DNA from: Monodelphis domestica
Lineage: Eukaryota; Chordata; Mammalia; Didelphimorphia; Didelphidae
Direction of reading: 5' to 3'
Length of the DNA: 64,000 nucleotides
Assembly (NCBI RefSeq): GCF_027887165.1
Contig: NC_077227.1
Span: 539,634,389 to 539,698,388, forward strand
Both the position numbers and the translations under genes were made by a program. The notes under the pieces are model-generated. The model made no database searches. It saw only the letters and a list, made by a program, of their open reading frames with translations, and was not told the origin of the DNA. Positions 21,296-32,755 of the stretch are shown one piece after another; position 1 is the stretch's first letter; every line of letters begins with the position of its first letter.

Positions 21296-22030
21296 CATGA
21301 GAGATTATATATCAGTTTTCTGCCACTTGTGCTAACTTTGGCTTGATGACCAACACCAAGAAAACTGGCTCTCCATCATCCAGCAGCATCATCATTTGTA
21401 TATAGAACTAACAGTTACAGCAAATGGAGAAATTTTGAATGCTGTGGATAAATTCACTTAGATTGGCAGTAAGCTTTCTTTTTTTCTTTTTTAAACCCAA
21501 ACTTTCTATAATAATAACAACTCTCAGAGAAAAGGGCAAGAGCTGGGCAAATGGTGTTAAATGACTTGCCATGTATCACACAGCTAGGAAGTATTTAAGG
21601 CTAGATTTGAATTCAGGTTCTCTTGACTACAGGCTTGGCACTCTATCCACTGTGCAGCCTAGCTCTCCATTTTGCACCCTACCACCTCTTTTTTTTTTGG
21701 CAGTGTGCTTTCTAGAGATGTGCACATAGATAATAGAAGTTGATGCCTGAGCTAGCTTGATGTTTGGGAGGTTCCAAGGGAAAGTGTAGGAGAGAAGAGG
21801 TTTTAGGTTGTCTACTAAACTGAAGACTTACAGAGCTGCCTCATTGTGGTATGCCATTGAAATCTAGACAGTTTGCTGGTGCCTTGCCGGGAATGGCTTC
21901 CATTTAAATTGTCTTAGGAAGATTCTGATGATCACTTGGCAAGATAAGATACTGGACACTGAAGTCCTTTCTCAAGCTGAACTGCCAAGCATTCAAACTC
22001 TAGATTCAAGGTACTTTGGGAGCAAAGATG
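21296..22030 (+). pseudogene. Non-LTR retrotransposon RT C-terminal region, split by a SINE
   Basis: Before the SINE: TFGLMTNTKKTG near 21335 and NGEILNAVDKFT-stop-IGSKLS from 21423. After it: GSVLSRDVHIDNR from 21699, then LRKILMITWQDKILDTEVLS and QAELPSIQTL at 21910-21999. This is the order of the RT thumb and C-terminal block (FGL.i..KKT; vNg..le.VdkF.YLGS.LS; cLRkilgikWqdkipDtevL.ra.lPSI) of a LINE. I leave the clade open. The region is full of stops. Confidence 0.8.
21480..21698 (-). mobile_element. RTE-tailed marsupial SINE nested in LINE coding remnant
   Basis: The reverse copy runs from poly-T through aggctagatttgaattcagg to agcctagctctcc. The host frame repeats at its edges: ggcagtaagctttct at 21465-21479 and ggcagtgtgctttct at 21699-21713, a 15-base target-site duplication with two mismatches. 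About 30 extra bases lie beyond the SINE head. Confidence 0.85.
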
Positions 22031-22261
22031 CTATGAACTTGGAGGGGAATCAGAAAAGATTTCATGGAAGATATGGTCCTCCAAGAGAACTAGAAATTGT
22101 AAGAGGCTGTGGGGATGGAGTGTACTCCAGTTAGCTAGTGCAAAGACACAGAGATGGAAGAAGTACTGTTGTGTCTGAGGAAGGGTAAGAAGGCAAATTT
22201 GGCATAACTGTTGTTATGTGAAAGGGAATACTGTGTAATAAAGATAGAAAGGGATGTTCAG

Positions 22262-22445
22262 GTCAGTGAAAAGAGCCTCAGTGGCACTGGAGTCAGAGGA
22301 ACAGGATTCACACCCTATGATGTTTACTATCTGCTTGACCTGGAGCACACCATTTAATTTCCCTGGACTCCAGTTTTGACATCTGTAAAAATTAAAGGAC
22401 TAGGTTGTCCAACCAAGGTCCCTTCCTGCTTTAGGTCTGTGATAT
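22262..22445 (+). mobile_element. THER1-type SINE
   Basis: The body ends in aaggtcccttcctgcttt-like tail typical of THER1. Confidence 0.75.
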
Positions 22446-22744
22446 AATGAGTTTCTATTTGATCTTAAATTGGTGCTGTCTTTGGTAAGATGAGGGCTCT
22501 CAATAAAGACATCATGATTGGATTAGGATGGTTATGACCCATTCTTGGCTTGGATAATTGGGTAAAATGATTATGGATAAGGCCAAATGAGGCTCCATAT
22601 GAAAACCAAAGCATAAAAACAGACATGCTGATCAATCTCCTTTCTGAATGGATATGCTTTCTAGATTTGCCTTATCCCTTATATGTCTCTACTTCCAGAA
22701 TGTTGTCTCTGGAGGGAACATTAGAGAGGGAAATGCTTTTAGAG

Positions 22745-22915
22745 GTACTCTATGCATGTTAGTTATTATCATTATCATTAGGATTATCATCATGTAATTG
22801 AACCTCCATGTTTTATAGATAAAAAAATTAGTTCTGGAAAGAGGAAGTCTCTTGCCTAAAACCATACACAATTTAGTTGCAAAACTTAGGTGTTCTGTGT
22901 CTTATTTCTGGTATT
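22745..22915 (-). mobile_element. MIR-family SINE
   Basis: Diverged reverse MIR with an attattatcattatcatt-like run near 22763. Confidence 0.5.
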
Positions 22916-23124
22916 CTTTCAGGTCTCCTATAGATATGATCAAAGGAATCTCTGTTCTAATATCAAAACAAAGTGGATGGAAGATTTTCCCAACATTAAG
23001 GTCCTAGAAAAGAAATGTCCCATCCCACTCTCCTTCAGATTTTGGTGAGATGTTTATTACTTATTTCCAGGAGGCAGATTATAGTAAGGAGTTGAAGTCA
23101 GAATAATTTTGTTTATAATTGTAT

Positions 23125-23195
23125 TCTATGCTTAGTATAGTCCCTGGCTCATAGTACTTAAAAATATTTGTAATGGATGAATGAATGACTATGAG
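23125..23195 (+). mobile_element. L2 LINE 3' end
   Basis: gtatagtccctggctcatag...tggatgaatgaatga is the L2 end. Confidence 0.6.
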
Positions 23196-23484
23196 CTCTC
23201 TACTAAAGGAAGGCTGGGGAGATGCTAATGCAGAAATCCCAAGGAGGGTGTAGTATTCTGTTATGGTGTTATAAGAGGTATAGGGTTAACAACTAACTGT
23301 AGGAATCTGGAGATATAGTTTTATGTGTCGGCAGAAGGTACAGGTAGAGAAGGGATTAGGAGTGCAGATGCCAATGCAGAAGAAATATAAAGAAACAGCA
23401 CATAGGCAAAGGCTTTATATCAAAGTGAGATGGGTAAGGAGCCATAAATGCAGAAGAAGCAGGGGGTAAAATACGCTTTATGCT

Positions 23485-23655
23485 TTAGTAGAAAGAAATT
23501 ATGGGACGTGGATTTGAGTTTCCATTCCATCACTCATTAGATGTGTGACCATAACAAGTAATTTCCCTTTCCTATTCCTTAGTTTCCTCGACTATAAAAT
23601 GAAGGGGATTAACTAGATTATCTTTAAGATCCCTTCCAGATCTAATATTCTGTGA
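23485..23655 (+). mobile_element. THER1-type SINE
   Basis: agatgtgtgaccataac, ccttagtttcctcgactata and aagatcccttccagatctaa follow THER1 order. Confidence 0.8.
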
Positions 23656-23899
23656 CTGTGAGAACCAGGATAGAAGTCAGTAATCAGGAAACAGAGAATC
23701 AAGCAGTCACAGAGAAGAAAAGCAGGTTACCAAACAAAATTATACACTTCTGTGTGATTTTTCTTTGACAATGAGTTGGGGTATACTGACCATACTCCTT
23801 TCTGGGTCTTAAAAGGACCACCTGGATTTGGGACCTAGGCAGAAAAGACTTCACACAAACGGAAAGGAGGAGGACATTTAGCATGAGATGTTTGTCTAA

Positions 23900-24140
23900 T
23901 CATCTAAATTCTCTCAGGCTCTTTCCTCATCTGTAGAGTAGGAATAAATAACATCATATGCAGCATTTTCCTAACAGTGCTATCGTGAGAACTAAATGAG
24001 ATTAAAACACATAAAATGTTTGATGAACCCAAAAGAATTATATTAATACCAATTTTTATTTTCCCTTCTCCCCTCAAGAATATAAACTCCTTTGAGGGCA
24101 AGAATTCTTTTTGTTTTGCTTTAGAAAACTTAGCATTTTT
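23900..24140 (+). mobile_element. MIR-like fragment followed by an L2-like tail
   Basis: tttcctcatctgtagagtag...gtgagaactaaatgag is MIR-like. aagaatataaactcctttga...gggcaagaattc is an L2-like 3' block. Confidence 0.5.
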
Positions 24141-24289
24141 TTTCTCCCTTCTCTCCCTCTGACTTTCTGGATTTTGATACTATATCTTAACTGCTATCTC
24201 AACCTGGCCAACTTTTCCCACTGGTGATTTCCTTCTGGGGCTCCATTTTGGAAAGCTTGAGAGAGAAGGTGTTAGCACATGAGAGATCC

Positions 24290-24860
24290 TCCCCACTAAG
24301 GGGGATCAAGAAAGGCTTAGTGTAGGGGGAGGACCTGAAATACGAAAGGAAGAAAGGAATTCTATGAAGTGGAGATGGAGAGGAAATAAATTTCAGGCAT
24401 GGGGATCAAACAATCTCAATGACATGGGGATGAGATAGTCTTAGTCTGTATAGCTTGATAGAGGAATAATATCCAGTGTAGTTAGAATTTGAACCAGATT
24501 GTGAAGGGTTTTAATAGCTAAAAAGAAGAACATGATTCAAGAGATGAAAAGAAATCTTTGGGTTTATTGAGAAGAAAGTGATATGTCCAGAACTACACTT
24601 AAGAAAAATCACTTTTGCAGCTGTGTGGAGGACAGACCGGAGAGGGAGAGAGATTTGAGGCAGAGAGACCAATTAGGAGATTGTTGGAATAATCTAGATG
24701 AGAAGTGATGAGGACCTGAACTAAAGAGGTAGCTGTATGAATAGAGAGGAATCAGATTTCCAGAGAAGTTGTAGAGGAAAAAAGGGTAAGATTGAGGAAC
24801 CGATTGGATGTGTGCAGTGAAGGAGAGTGAGTAGTTGATTATATGATACCATTTATGCTT
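24290..24860 (-). mobile_element. L2 LINE, reverse strand
   Basis: gattgtgaagggttttaata, cttttgcagctgtgtggagg, gaccaattaggagattgttg and gaggaaccgattggatgtgt follow the L2 consensus in reverse. The minus-strand open frame at 24609-25001 falls largely inside it. Confidence 0.85.
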
Positions 24861-24924
24861 TAATACAAAGAATACTAGACTTAGAGTTACGGGTCCTGGA
24901 ATTGAGTTTTCATTGATTGGCTTG

Positions 24925-25140
24925 TAGAAATTTATGGACTCCTCAGAATCCTGCTTTTTTAAATGCAAAAAAAAAATGTCTAGGATTATAAAGGAAACCA
25001 AATGTATTGAAATACAGTTATCAAAAAATATGGTTTTTTTAAAAGCCTATGGACTTCAGGGTAAGAACCCTTGATCTAACTGGTAGAAAGATCTAGAGGT
25101 AAGTGACTAATGATCTTAGCTAACTATATCTCAATAGTTA
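24925..25140 (+). repeat. Duplicated segment A with DNA-transposon-like end
   Basis: This stretch resembles 26380-26590 in the same orientation: attgaaatacagttatcaaa / atggaaatatagttctcaaa, then ttcagggtaagaaccc / ccagggtaagaacc, then a further 60 bases (tagaaagatctagag / ggaaagatcaagggg, taatgatcttagctaa / taatgatcttggctaa). The homology runs past the expected transposon end. Confidence 0.75.
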
Positions 25141-25269
25141 TAATTAGACCTGAGAGCCTGGAAGAACAATGGTAACATCTGCATATCGAAATTAAATTTT
25201 GACTTATTATTTTATATTATTATTTGTGGACCAAATCTACTGAAGGATGAGATAGTTGATGAAACAAAT

Positions 25270-25410
25270 AGACTAGAAATAAAGAGACTTGGCCATAATT
25301 CCTGGCTCTGCCACTAACTTGCTGTTTGACCTTGAGACAATGTCTCAGCACCTTTGAGGTTTCTGGAATGAAGTGATCTCTAAGTTCTTGGTTCTATATT
25401 TATATTCTAG
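25270..25410 (+). mobile_element. THER1/MIR-like fragment
   Basis: cctggctctgccactaactt...tgctgtttgaccttgag is the MIR/THER1 core. Confidence 0.65.
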
Positions 25411-26315
25411 GTTTTTCTCTTGCCCTCAGAAAATGTGACACTGTATTTAAGACAGTCTAGACTTAGGTATTGGGTTTCTTGGCTTGGATTTTCACTCTTT
25501 ATGCCATACAGCCTACACAAATATAGTTGGACCTGAGAAATAGCAGAAACCTGATAGAGTTGTTGGGTTTTTTTTTTTTTTTGATTCATCAGACCCTTAC
25601 AAAATGTAAAATGTAAAAGTGCAAACTCATACTGTTCTCTTTCCGCTTCAGTCTGTATTTTCCAAACTGTCCCACATGTGAGTCTGAAGAAATGAACTGT
25701 ATTTCAGCTTCTGACTTATTCATTTCCTTAAGCAAGTCAAAATTTAAACCTGGAGGGAGTACTTTAATTGTCAGGACAGCAGAGTGTAAAATGCTTCTTT
25801 TATTGCTGAAAGGTGTCATGATTTTGGAAATCCCTTTAGGATTTCAGTTCTTAATTTTGGATACTATTACTTTCATTGCAAAGAGAGAAAAGAAAAAGCC
25901 TTTCTCTTTCTTTCATGTGTTTGATGTTGCTCTATTGGAAGCATTTCCTTTGGGAACATTCCCAAGATGCCCTAGAATTTCCGATTCAACACCTGATGTT
26001 TAATAACATTTTTTTTACGTTAGTCTACACCTGATGGGGAAATAGGGAATTTGTCCCAGTAGGAATGTTAAGTTCATCCTCTGGAAACTGGACCAAAGTG
26101 AAAAATCTCAATTTTCCACTGCTTCTACCTACAAAGCATTCTCATTTATAAAATATACAAAATCTGAAACAAATCACTGATTCCCCTTTTTTCCTTTACT
26201 AGAGCCAATTACCCCTTAGTCAGATTGCCTTCTCACAGGCTGTTCATGTTTCTCATCTACCATGTTAGTGAAATCTTTTTTGAAGAAAGATGGCAAGAAT
26301 AGAAACCATCCAACT
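25411..26315. other. Repeat-poor DNA
   Basis: Apart from a T17 tract near 25567 I see no repeat. Open frames of 103 codons (plus, 25692-26003) and 76 codons (minus, 25589-25819) overlap; neither has a recognisable domain or splice context. Confidence 0.4.
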
Positions 26316-26520
26316 CAGGGGTTCTTAAACATTTTTTGTATGTGTCATGGACCGTTTTGATATTCTAGGAAAGCTCATGGACCCCATCTCAGAATCTTGA
26401 GTTTTAAATGAAAAAAAAAAAAAAGAAATGCCTAGGATTAGAAAGAAACCTAAATATATGGAAATATAGTTCTCAAAATATTTTATTAAGAAAATCATGG
26501 ACTCCAGGGTAAGAACCTTG
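26316..26520 (+). mobile_element. hAT-like non-autonomous DNA transposon
   Basis: It begins caggggttcttaaac and ends with ccagggtaagaaccttg, near-complementary termini. Internal gtcatggacc and atggaccccatctcagaat match a mammalian-wide short transposon I recognise by its CAGGGGTTCTTAACC ends but cannot name. An 8-base target-site duplication is not evident. Related copies: 24925-25075 and, on the other strand, 34405-34663. Confidence 0.65.
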
Positions 26521-26590
26521 TATCTTACTTGTGGAAAGATCAAGGGGTGAGTGAATAATGATCTTGGCTAAGTATATTTCAAGAACTATG
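26380..26590 (+). repeat. Duplicated segment B
   Basis: Partner of segment A at 24925-25140; the similarity continues about 60-70 bases past the transposon end at 26520. Confidence 0.7.
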
Positions 26591-26914
26591 GGATATGTAT
26601 ATACCTCACATTGTGTTGTGGAGTTGATCCAAGGTTTTCCAAGAATGTACTAATGAAATATGAGCTTTGACAATTCCTACTAAGGTGGAAAGGATTTGAA
26701 TCTGGCTTTGCCTGGTGATTGACTATATGTTCAAGGATCAACCTAAGAGAGGCTCCTCACCATACAGGAATTTTTCAGTTTGAGTAGCTGTAGGGGATCA
26801 TACAATAACTTATGGGGTATAAGAATCTACTTCAGTATAATGAAAACACAGGTCCTTCAAGTGTTAAGGTAAGGGAGATATTATCCAGTTTGTCTCTCTT
26901 CAGTTCAGTCCCAT

Positions 26915-27481
26915 TTAATTTAATCCAACAAATATATTAAACACCTACTACTAGGCTTACTGCTAGATACTGGGAATGCAAAGAAAAAAGGAACTTAAGG
27001 ATCTCACATTCTTCTGGTAGAGGTAGGAGTGGGGGTAGGGAGACTCTAGGTACACAGATCAGTAAATATAAAGTTTATGCAAAGTAATTTCAGGAACAAA
27101 ATAGTTAACTGTTGGGATCAAAAAAAAAGCCTCCAGTAGAAGTAATATCTGAATTGTGTGTTGAAGAATGAAAGGAGCTGTGTATTGAAGTGATTAAAAA
27201 ATCCATTAGTGAGAGCATCCCTGGTATGCATGATTATTTTTGCAAATACAAGGGGAAAGGAGATCCTTATGGAAATCAAGGTGGACATGTCCCACTGACA
27301 ATTGATAATGCAGAACTAAAGTTCAGGAAAGAGATAAAGGCTGAAAGTGTAGATTTTAGAAGTGATATTTGAACTCTTGAGAGTTGAGATCACCAAAGGA
27401 GAGAATGTATAGAAATAAAAGAAGGAAACATCTGGACAAAGCCTTTGGGAAATGGTCAAACCTAGTGGGTAAGAAGAGAAG
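26915..27481 (-). mobile_element. L2 LINE, reverse strand (part 1)
   Basis: aacaaatatattaaacacct, agatactgggaatgcaaaga and the gagttgagatcaccaaagg block follow L2 in reverse. The 60-codon open frame at 27190-27372 is inside it. Confidence 0.85.
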
Positions 27482-27668
27482 GAGGGGGCAACTAGGTAGC
27501 CAGGCCTAGAGATAGGAGATCCTAGGTTCAAATCTGGCCTCAGACACTTCCCAGCTGTGTGACCCTGGGCAAGTCACCTAACCCCCATTGCCTAGTCCTT
27601 GTCACTCTTCTGCCTTAGAACCAATACCCACATATTAATTCTAAGATGGAAGGTAAGGGTTTAAAAAG
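27482..27668 (+). mobile_element. RTE-tailed marsupial SINE with head deletion
   Basis: gggggcaactaggtagc joins directly to caggcctagagataggag, so the A-box segment is missing. The B box and tail are intact. It splits the reverse L2. Confidence 0.93.
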
Positions 27669-28110
27669 AGAGAGAGAAGGATCTAGCAGAGTAGGCAAAA
27701 AAATGGTTAGATAGGTAGGAAGAAAACCAAAAAATAGCAGAAGCCTATAAGAAGGAGGGAGTGACAGGATTTGGAGCAAAGTAGCTAAGGTTGTCAAGAG
27801 TTGCAAAGAGGACAAGTAAAATTAAGGGGAAAAGGTTCTGGATTTTTTTTTTCTTAATCATTTAAGAGACTTAGTAACCTGGAGGGGGCAGGTTGAGTCA
27901 AATGGTGGATTTGAAAGTTGAATTGCAAGAGGAGTATAGAGAAATGACGAAATTGAGGTAGAGAAATTAGATGGCTTTTTCTGGGATTTGACTGGAAAAG
28001 GGAGAAGGTACATTTGTCTATCTATCTATAATAGCTTAAGGAGATGGCAGGATATTATCCCAAATGAAGTTGTATGTATTTGGTTAAAGGTGACTGGTCA
28101 TTGGACAAGG
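27669..28110 (-). mobile_element. L2 LINE, reverse strand (part 2)
   Basis: ggttagataggtaggaagaa and ggagggagtgacaggattt match the reversed L2 ORF2, continuing the copy interrupted by the SINE. Together the two parts span about 1 kb of L2. Confidence 0.75.
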
Positions 28111-28580
28111 TGGCAAGGAATTCAAGGGTAGCTAATAGTTGTGGAAACATTTAAATAAAACATCCTTTTTAGTTTCTCTAGAATTATTAAGAAATAATAA
28201 TTTTCTCTAAAACTTTTTCTAGACTCTTGGGCCTTATAGGAGGAGAATAGATCAATAGGCAATGCCTTTATCCTGGAAAGGATGAAACTGAGGTCCACCC
28301 TATGGAAAAAAAATCCTCTTTCTTTCCAGGGAAGCACTCTTACCACAATCTATTCTGATACAGATCTTTGGGTGGGACCCAATTGATTCCTTCCAGGATA
28401 GTGATCCAAGAATAATAGGATAGCAATTTAGTTACTCTATTTCTGGAATGTTAATCCCAAACTTTATATTTAGGTATCTTTTTCTTGTTTAAGATTCCTG
28501 TAAATGTTACCTGATAGTTTCAATCTTCTTGGTGAAAAGAGTCATTTCAGAGGACATAGGGAACTATGCCAGTTTGGACG

Positions 28581-28615
<35 letters not shown>

Positions 28616-28880
28616 GGCTCTATCTATTCTCTTTCTTTCCAAAATTAGAAATATCATATTAGTGATAAGTTAAATAATAAAATAATTTCAGACAGATTAA
28701 TGCTTAAATGTGGAGTACAATATTTGTATCAATAATTTTTCTTCAACAGAGTGTGTGGTTGAAATGATCAATCACAGATTGGGTCAGAAATGTGAAAAGA
28801 AGGAAGGACATTTTCCCAGAAAACTGAAGAAACCTAGTGTCTTATTACCCACAATTGCTACATTTTAATCTACTTTATAG
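28111..28880. other. Unassigned DNA with a (TC)n microsatellite
   Basis: A TC run lies at 28581-28620. No gene seen. Confidence 0.4.
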
Positions 28881-29110
28881 ACTCCTTTTTTTTTATTACA
28901 TGTTCTTGGAGTTGGAAGAAACCTTAGACTTCATCCAATCTCAACCATCCCTGAGCAGTAGCCCTTTTTACAGTTCCCTACAAGTGGCCTTCCAGCCTTC
29001 ACTTGGGTGAAGACCTCTAATAGTAGAGAACTTGAAGTCCCTAGAGCAGCCCATTCTACTTGGACAACTGTAAATGACTTGAAATATGAGAGTCTTGAGG
29101 ATTGAACCTC
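28880..29110 (-). mobile_element. L3/CR1 LINE tail, reverse strand
   Basis: gccttccagccttcacttgg, gaagacctctaatagtagag and gagcagcccattctacttgg are the reversed L3/CR1 3' region. Confidence 0.65.
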
Positions 29111-29875
29111 TTAGAAAAAGAAGAGGATGTCCTGATTTAATAGAGCATATTCCTTGGAGAAAGGAGATCACCAAATGGTTCCTGAACAGCATCTTATGGG
29201 AAGAACACAGCCTGTGAGTTATTTGGACAGGTCTGATAGGAAGGGGTTGCTTATTCAGCAGTCTCCAAGTGCGCTTGCCTCCTGGGAGAAAGCCAAGCCA
29301 CAGGGTGAAACTTTGAGGTTCTGAGGGACTGTGTAGGGAGGGAGGGCCCTGGATAAGGTCTAGAGATCTACCGGAATGTCAGAGGTTTGCCCCAGTGTTC
29401 TGTCTATTTATGGGCTCTTATGAATTTTTTGCATTTTTCTCTGCAGTGAAATTTTGAAGGCTGTCCTACTCATAGACATTATTATCTTGAGGGAGCTGTG
29501 ACCCTGTACATACATTTGTGGAAATACAGACATGAGCCAGACAAGCTCCATGTAGAAAAAACTTTTGGAGTAATTTTAAGTAGGAGTAATGAGCCAAAGA
29601 GAGAAAATGACCTTCAATTTGGTCAGGTCCCTAGGAATGAGGAGTCATTTAGGGCCCTGGGCTGCAGGTTACAAGTGCAAAGAATAAAATTCTTATAGCA
29701 TACGAATTGTTGTTAAATGGAGGATGGTTACCAGCTGTTCTCTATCTCCACATTAGATGGAGAAGATGGGGTGAGCTTTAAGTCTTGGATGAATGATATA
29801 AGGGAAACAATAATAATAACTTCTCCTGAATAGGAGTTATTCAACATTTGAAAGCAGTTCGCCATGGAACATTTT
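29111..29875. other. Repeat-poor DNA
   Basis: No recognised repeat. A 66-codon plus-strand open frame (29498-29698) has no domain; tttttctctgcag at 29434-29446 resembles a splice acceptor. Confidence 0.4.
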
Positions 29876-30030
29876 CTTGTAGTTGAAAGAGCTCTGTTTT
29901 GAAGTCACAGGACCTGAGTTTGGATTCTGACTTTGCTATTTGTTATCCATGTTGCTTTGGGCAAGTTCATTGAGTGAGAAGGCTGAATTAGAATGATTCT
30001 TCCAATTCTCAGTCTAATGCCCTTGATAGC
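29876..30030 (+). mobile_element. THER1-type SINE
   Basis: gaaagagctctgttttgaag, gacctgagtttggattctga and the gggcaagttcattgagtg block follow THER1. Confidence 0.7.
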
Positions 30031-30124
30031 TTTTATAATAGGTTATGCAATTATTTTGTTCTAGATGGCAATACAGTTTCCCATCCTAAGACACTTTCCC
30101 ACTTTTACCATAATAATTGATTAC

Positions 30125-30370
30125 ATGAGATTTATAGAGTACTTTAATGTTTGATTAAAAACTTTAGCATAACTATATCTTAACTTTGTCTATTAACAAT
30201 CCTATAGGAGGTAGGTAATACTAGTATTATTATTCCCATCTTAAAGATGAAGAAACTGAAGTTTAGATACCTTTAAAAAATGGAGTGATTTTTCCATTTT
30301 GATGTACAGAGTAAATACCAAAAATGAGATTTTAACCAATCTTCCTTCCTGTTTCCCCATGCACTATTAC
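30125..30370 (-). mobile_element. MIR-family SINE
   Basis: acaatcctataggaggtagg, a tattattattccc block and agatgaagaaactgaag are MIR reversed. Confidence 0.7.
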
Positions 30371-31830
30371 GATATTACCCCGACCATCCAGATCAGTAGT
30401 ACACAACCATACATATTTCAGAGAGATGAAGGAGGGAGAATGATTTCTTTTCATACCACAATCTAAACAGGTTTACCAGGGGTTAGATGGCAAAGTGCTT
30501 AGCTTTGGTTGGTGTTTTGGAAACCTATGGTGTTGTGTGTACTGTGATGGTAGCTGTGTAGCCAAGAGAATACTATGACAAATAGGCAGAGGCATTATCT
30601 GCCCTGTCCCTGAACATAACCCTTTGGAGGACCTCCTTTTCAGGGTTTATTCAAGCCTAGCTGCTTTGTGTGCCAGGAAATCAGGTTTAAATACATATCA
30701 TTTTCTTTTTCTTTATGGAAATTCATATTTAAAATGTTTCTGACATATATAAAATAATTGGCAGAATATTTTCCTTAGAATAAGCTGAAATTTGAATTCA
30801 CAAAGAGATTTGAACTGCTCTTCCCCAAACTATGAAAATTAGTTCACTTTTTGGCAAACAACCAAGAGAGGGAAACTTCAGCTGAAAAGATAATTATCTT
30901 GAAAAGTTAGGAAAGAGTCAGTGATGATGGAAAAGAAGCTGTCTCAACCATAATCAGCTAATGAGTAAATGTTGGAAACTTTTAAAAGGGGAAAGTGCAC
31001 AGGATGGGTAAGCCAGCAATGAAAGATGATTGGAAGTGATCCTGTTCCAAGAAAAGAGAGACTCCTATGCAAGTTCTCAGAGTAGCAACTCATAAGGCAA
31101 ATGGTTGACCTACCCATTAATTGGTCATGGTATTTTTATCAGTGTCCTTTAAGGAAAATCTGGGAGCACAAACAATCCATGTGTTTCCTCCTTGTCCCTT
31201 TAGAGACTTGTGACCAATTAATTACTAGATCCCCATGAACTTTTTCTAAGCATAAGATTTTTCAAGCCAGAACAGCTAAATTTCTTTAGAAGTCCAACCT
31301 TCTTCGCAATTGCAACTTCCTGCTCTCAATTGCAACTTCCTGCAGGATGCACACACATCCGCTATTTCACTATTGGACTTTGAAGCCATTGGCATGTAAA
31401 TTTGGCTAGTTCTTTAGGTAATAGATTGTTGCCAGAGGAAAATGGTGGTGAATAGTATTCAGTGAGAAGAAAAGTTTCCAGCTCCAGACCTGGTATTGAC
31501 TTTTTTGTTTGAGATTGAGACCTGAATGACTTCCAACCTCAATGGCTTTTCGTCCTTTTCTTCTCTTTTCTCACAGCAATAAAGTGAACAGAGTTGCTGG
31601 TGAATATGATCCCATAAATAGCCACAGCTGTGAACACTTGCAAAACAACAGGGTAGGGGTGAGCATGGAAGTAGGGTTGACTGTTCCATCTGCAAAGAAA
31701 TGAATGCACCATACTCCAGGCATGTTTGGAAAAGTCCAGGATACTTCATTCCAAACTAAATTTTTTTTTGAGATTTCTTCAGAGAGTGTTTATTACCTCT
31801 AAAAAGGGTTGTGTGGTTGTTTTTTTTTTT
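30371..31830. other. Repeat-poor DNA, no gene seen
   Basis: About 1.46 kb without a repeat I can name. It contains the 20-base-period tandem motif at 31307-31343. A 96-codon minus open frame (31459-31749) shows no recognisable domain. Confidence 0.4.
31307..31343. promoter_or_regulatory. Tandem C/EBP-like plus ETS-like composite site
   Basis: caattgcaacttcctgc occurs at 31307-31323 and 31327-31343, a perfect 17-base repeat with period 20. Each contains an attgcaac C/EBP-like half and acttcctg, a reversed ETS/PU.1-like core. Function is inference. Confidence 0.3.
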
Positions 31831-31831
31831 T

Positions 31832-32042
31832 TAAGAGAAAAATATGTGGTGTGGTGGAAAGAGCACTGGATTTGGAATCAGGGGATCTAGGTTCAAATCT
31901 ATCTCTGCTATTTACTTATCCTATTTGTGACCCCGAGCAAGTCAACTTTCTTCTCAGGACTTTGGTTTTCTCATCTCTTTAATAAGGGTATTTATTGTAC
32001 TAGATGGTCACTAAAGTCCCTTCCAGCTTCAAATTCTATAAA
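31832..32042 (+). mobile_element. THER1-type SINE, nearly complete
   Basis: gtgtggtggaaagagcactg, ggttcaaatctatctctgc and aaagtcccttccagcttcaa are head, B box and tail of THER1. Confidence 0.88.
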
Positions 32043-32369
32043 CCCAGCAGAACTTTACCCTATTACAAATAATGCTTCAAAATAACAATAATTTACATTG
32101 ACAACCAAAAAAATCCCCAACCCTGAATTTACTTTTGAGAATTTAGAAAAATAAATCATTCTAGGACTTTGTTCAGTAATGAACTGAAACCTCTAGATAA
32201 CAAAGAGAATTCATATGGGATACAAAGAGGAATGTATAAAGAAAGAAATGTCTTTTCTATATTTATTATCTTATGATCATGAAATACTATTTATCAAGAT
32301 CCAAAATAAGTATAGCATTGGAGGCAGAAAATTTAAAAAATACCATAAAATATAATCTTTATTATTATT

Positions 32370-32755
32370 ATTATCCTTTTATAATGTTTAACACTATAGA
32401 CAGGGCTCACACAGCACTTTCCATACAATGACCCAATAAGGTAGATAGTACAAATGTTACATCTATTTTTTTTTCTTAAATCCTTATTCTTCTGTCTTGT
32501 AATCAATGCTAAGTATGGGTTTGAAGGCAGAGGAGTGGTAAAGACTAGGCAATTGGGGTTAAGAGACTTGCCCAGGGTCATATAGCTGGGAAGAATCTGA
32601 GGTCAAATTGAGTCCAGAACCTCTAGGTCCCTAGGCTTGGCTCTCTATCCTCTGCCCCAACAATCCTTTTATTTAGATGAGGAAATTGAGACAGCCTAAG
32701 GGTCTTGGCAAGAGTCATGCAGCTAGCACTTGAGTTCTCATCTCTGGGTTTTTTC
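32370..32755 (-). mobile_element. MIR-family SINE split by a nested SINE
   Basis: Reverse MIR pieces at 32370-32463 (cagcactttccatacaatga) and 32661-32755 (gatgaggaaattgagacagc) are colinear and separated by the SINE at 32464-32660. Confidence 0.7.
32464..32660 (-). mobile_element. RTE-tailed marsupial SINE nested in MIR
   Basis: cttcttctgtcttgt-like tail, caattggggttaagagactt and tggctctctatcctctgccc are the SINE reversed. Confidence 0.85.

Noticed and set aside
24609..25001. 130-codon minus-strand frame
   Set aside because: It lies mostly within an L2 copy (coding strand minus) and is a decayed LINE frame, not a host gene.
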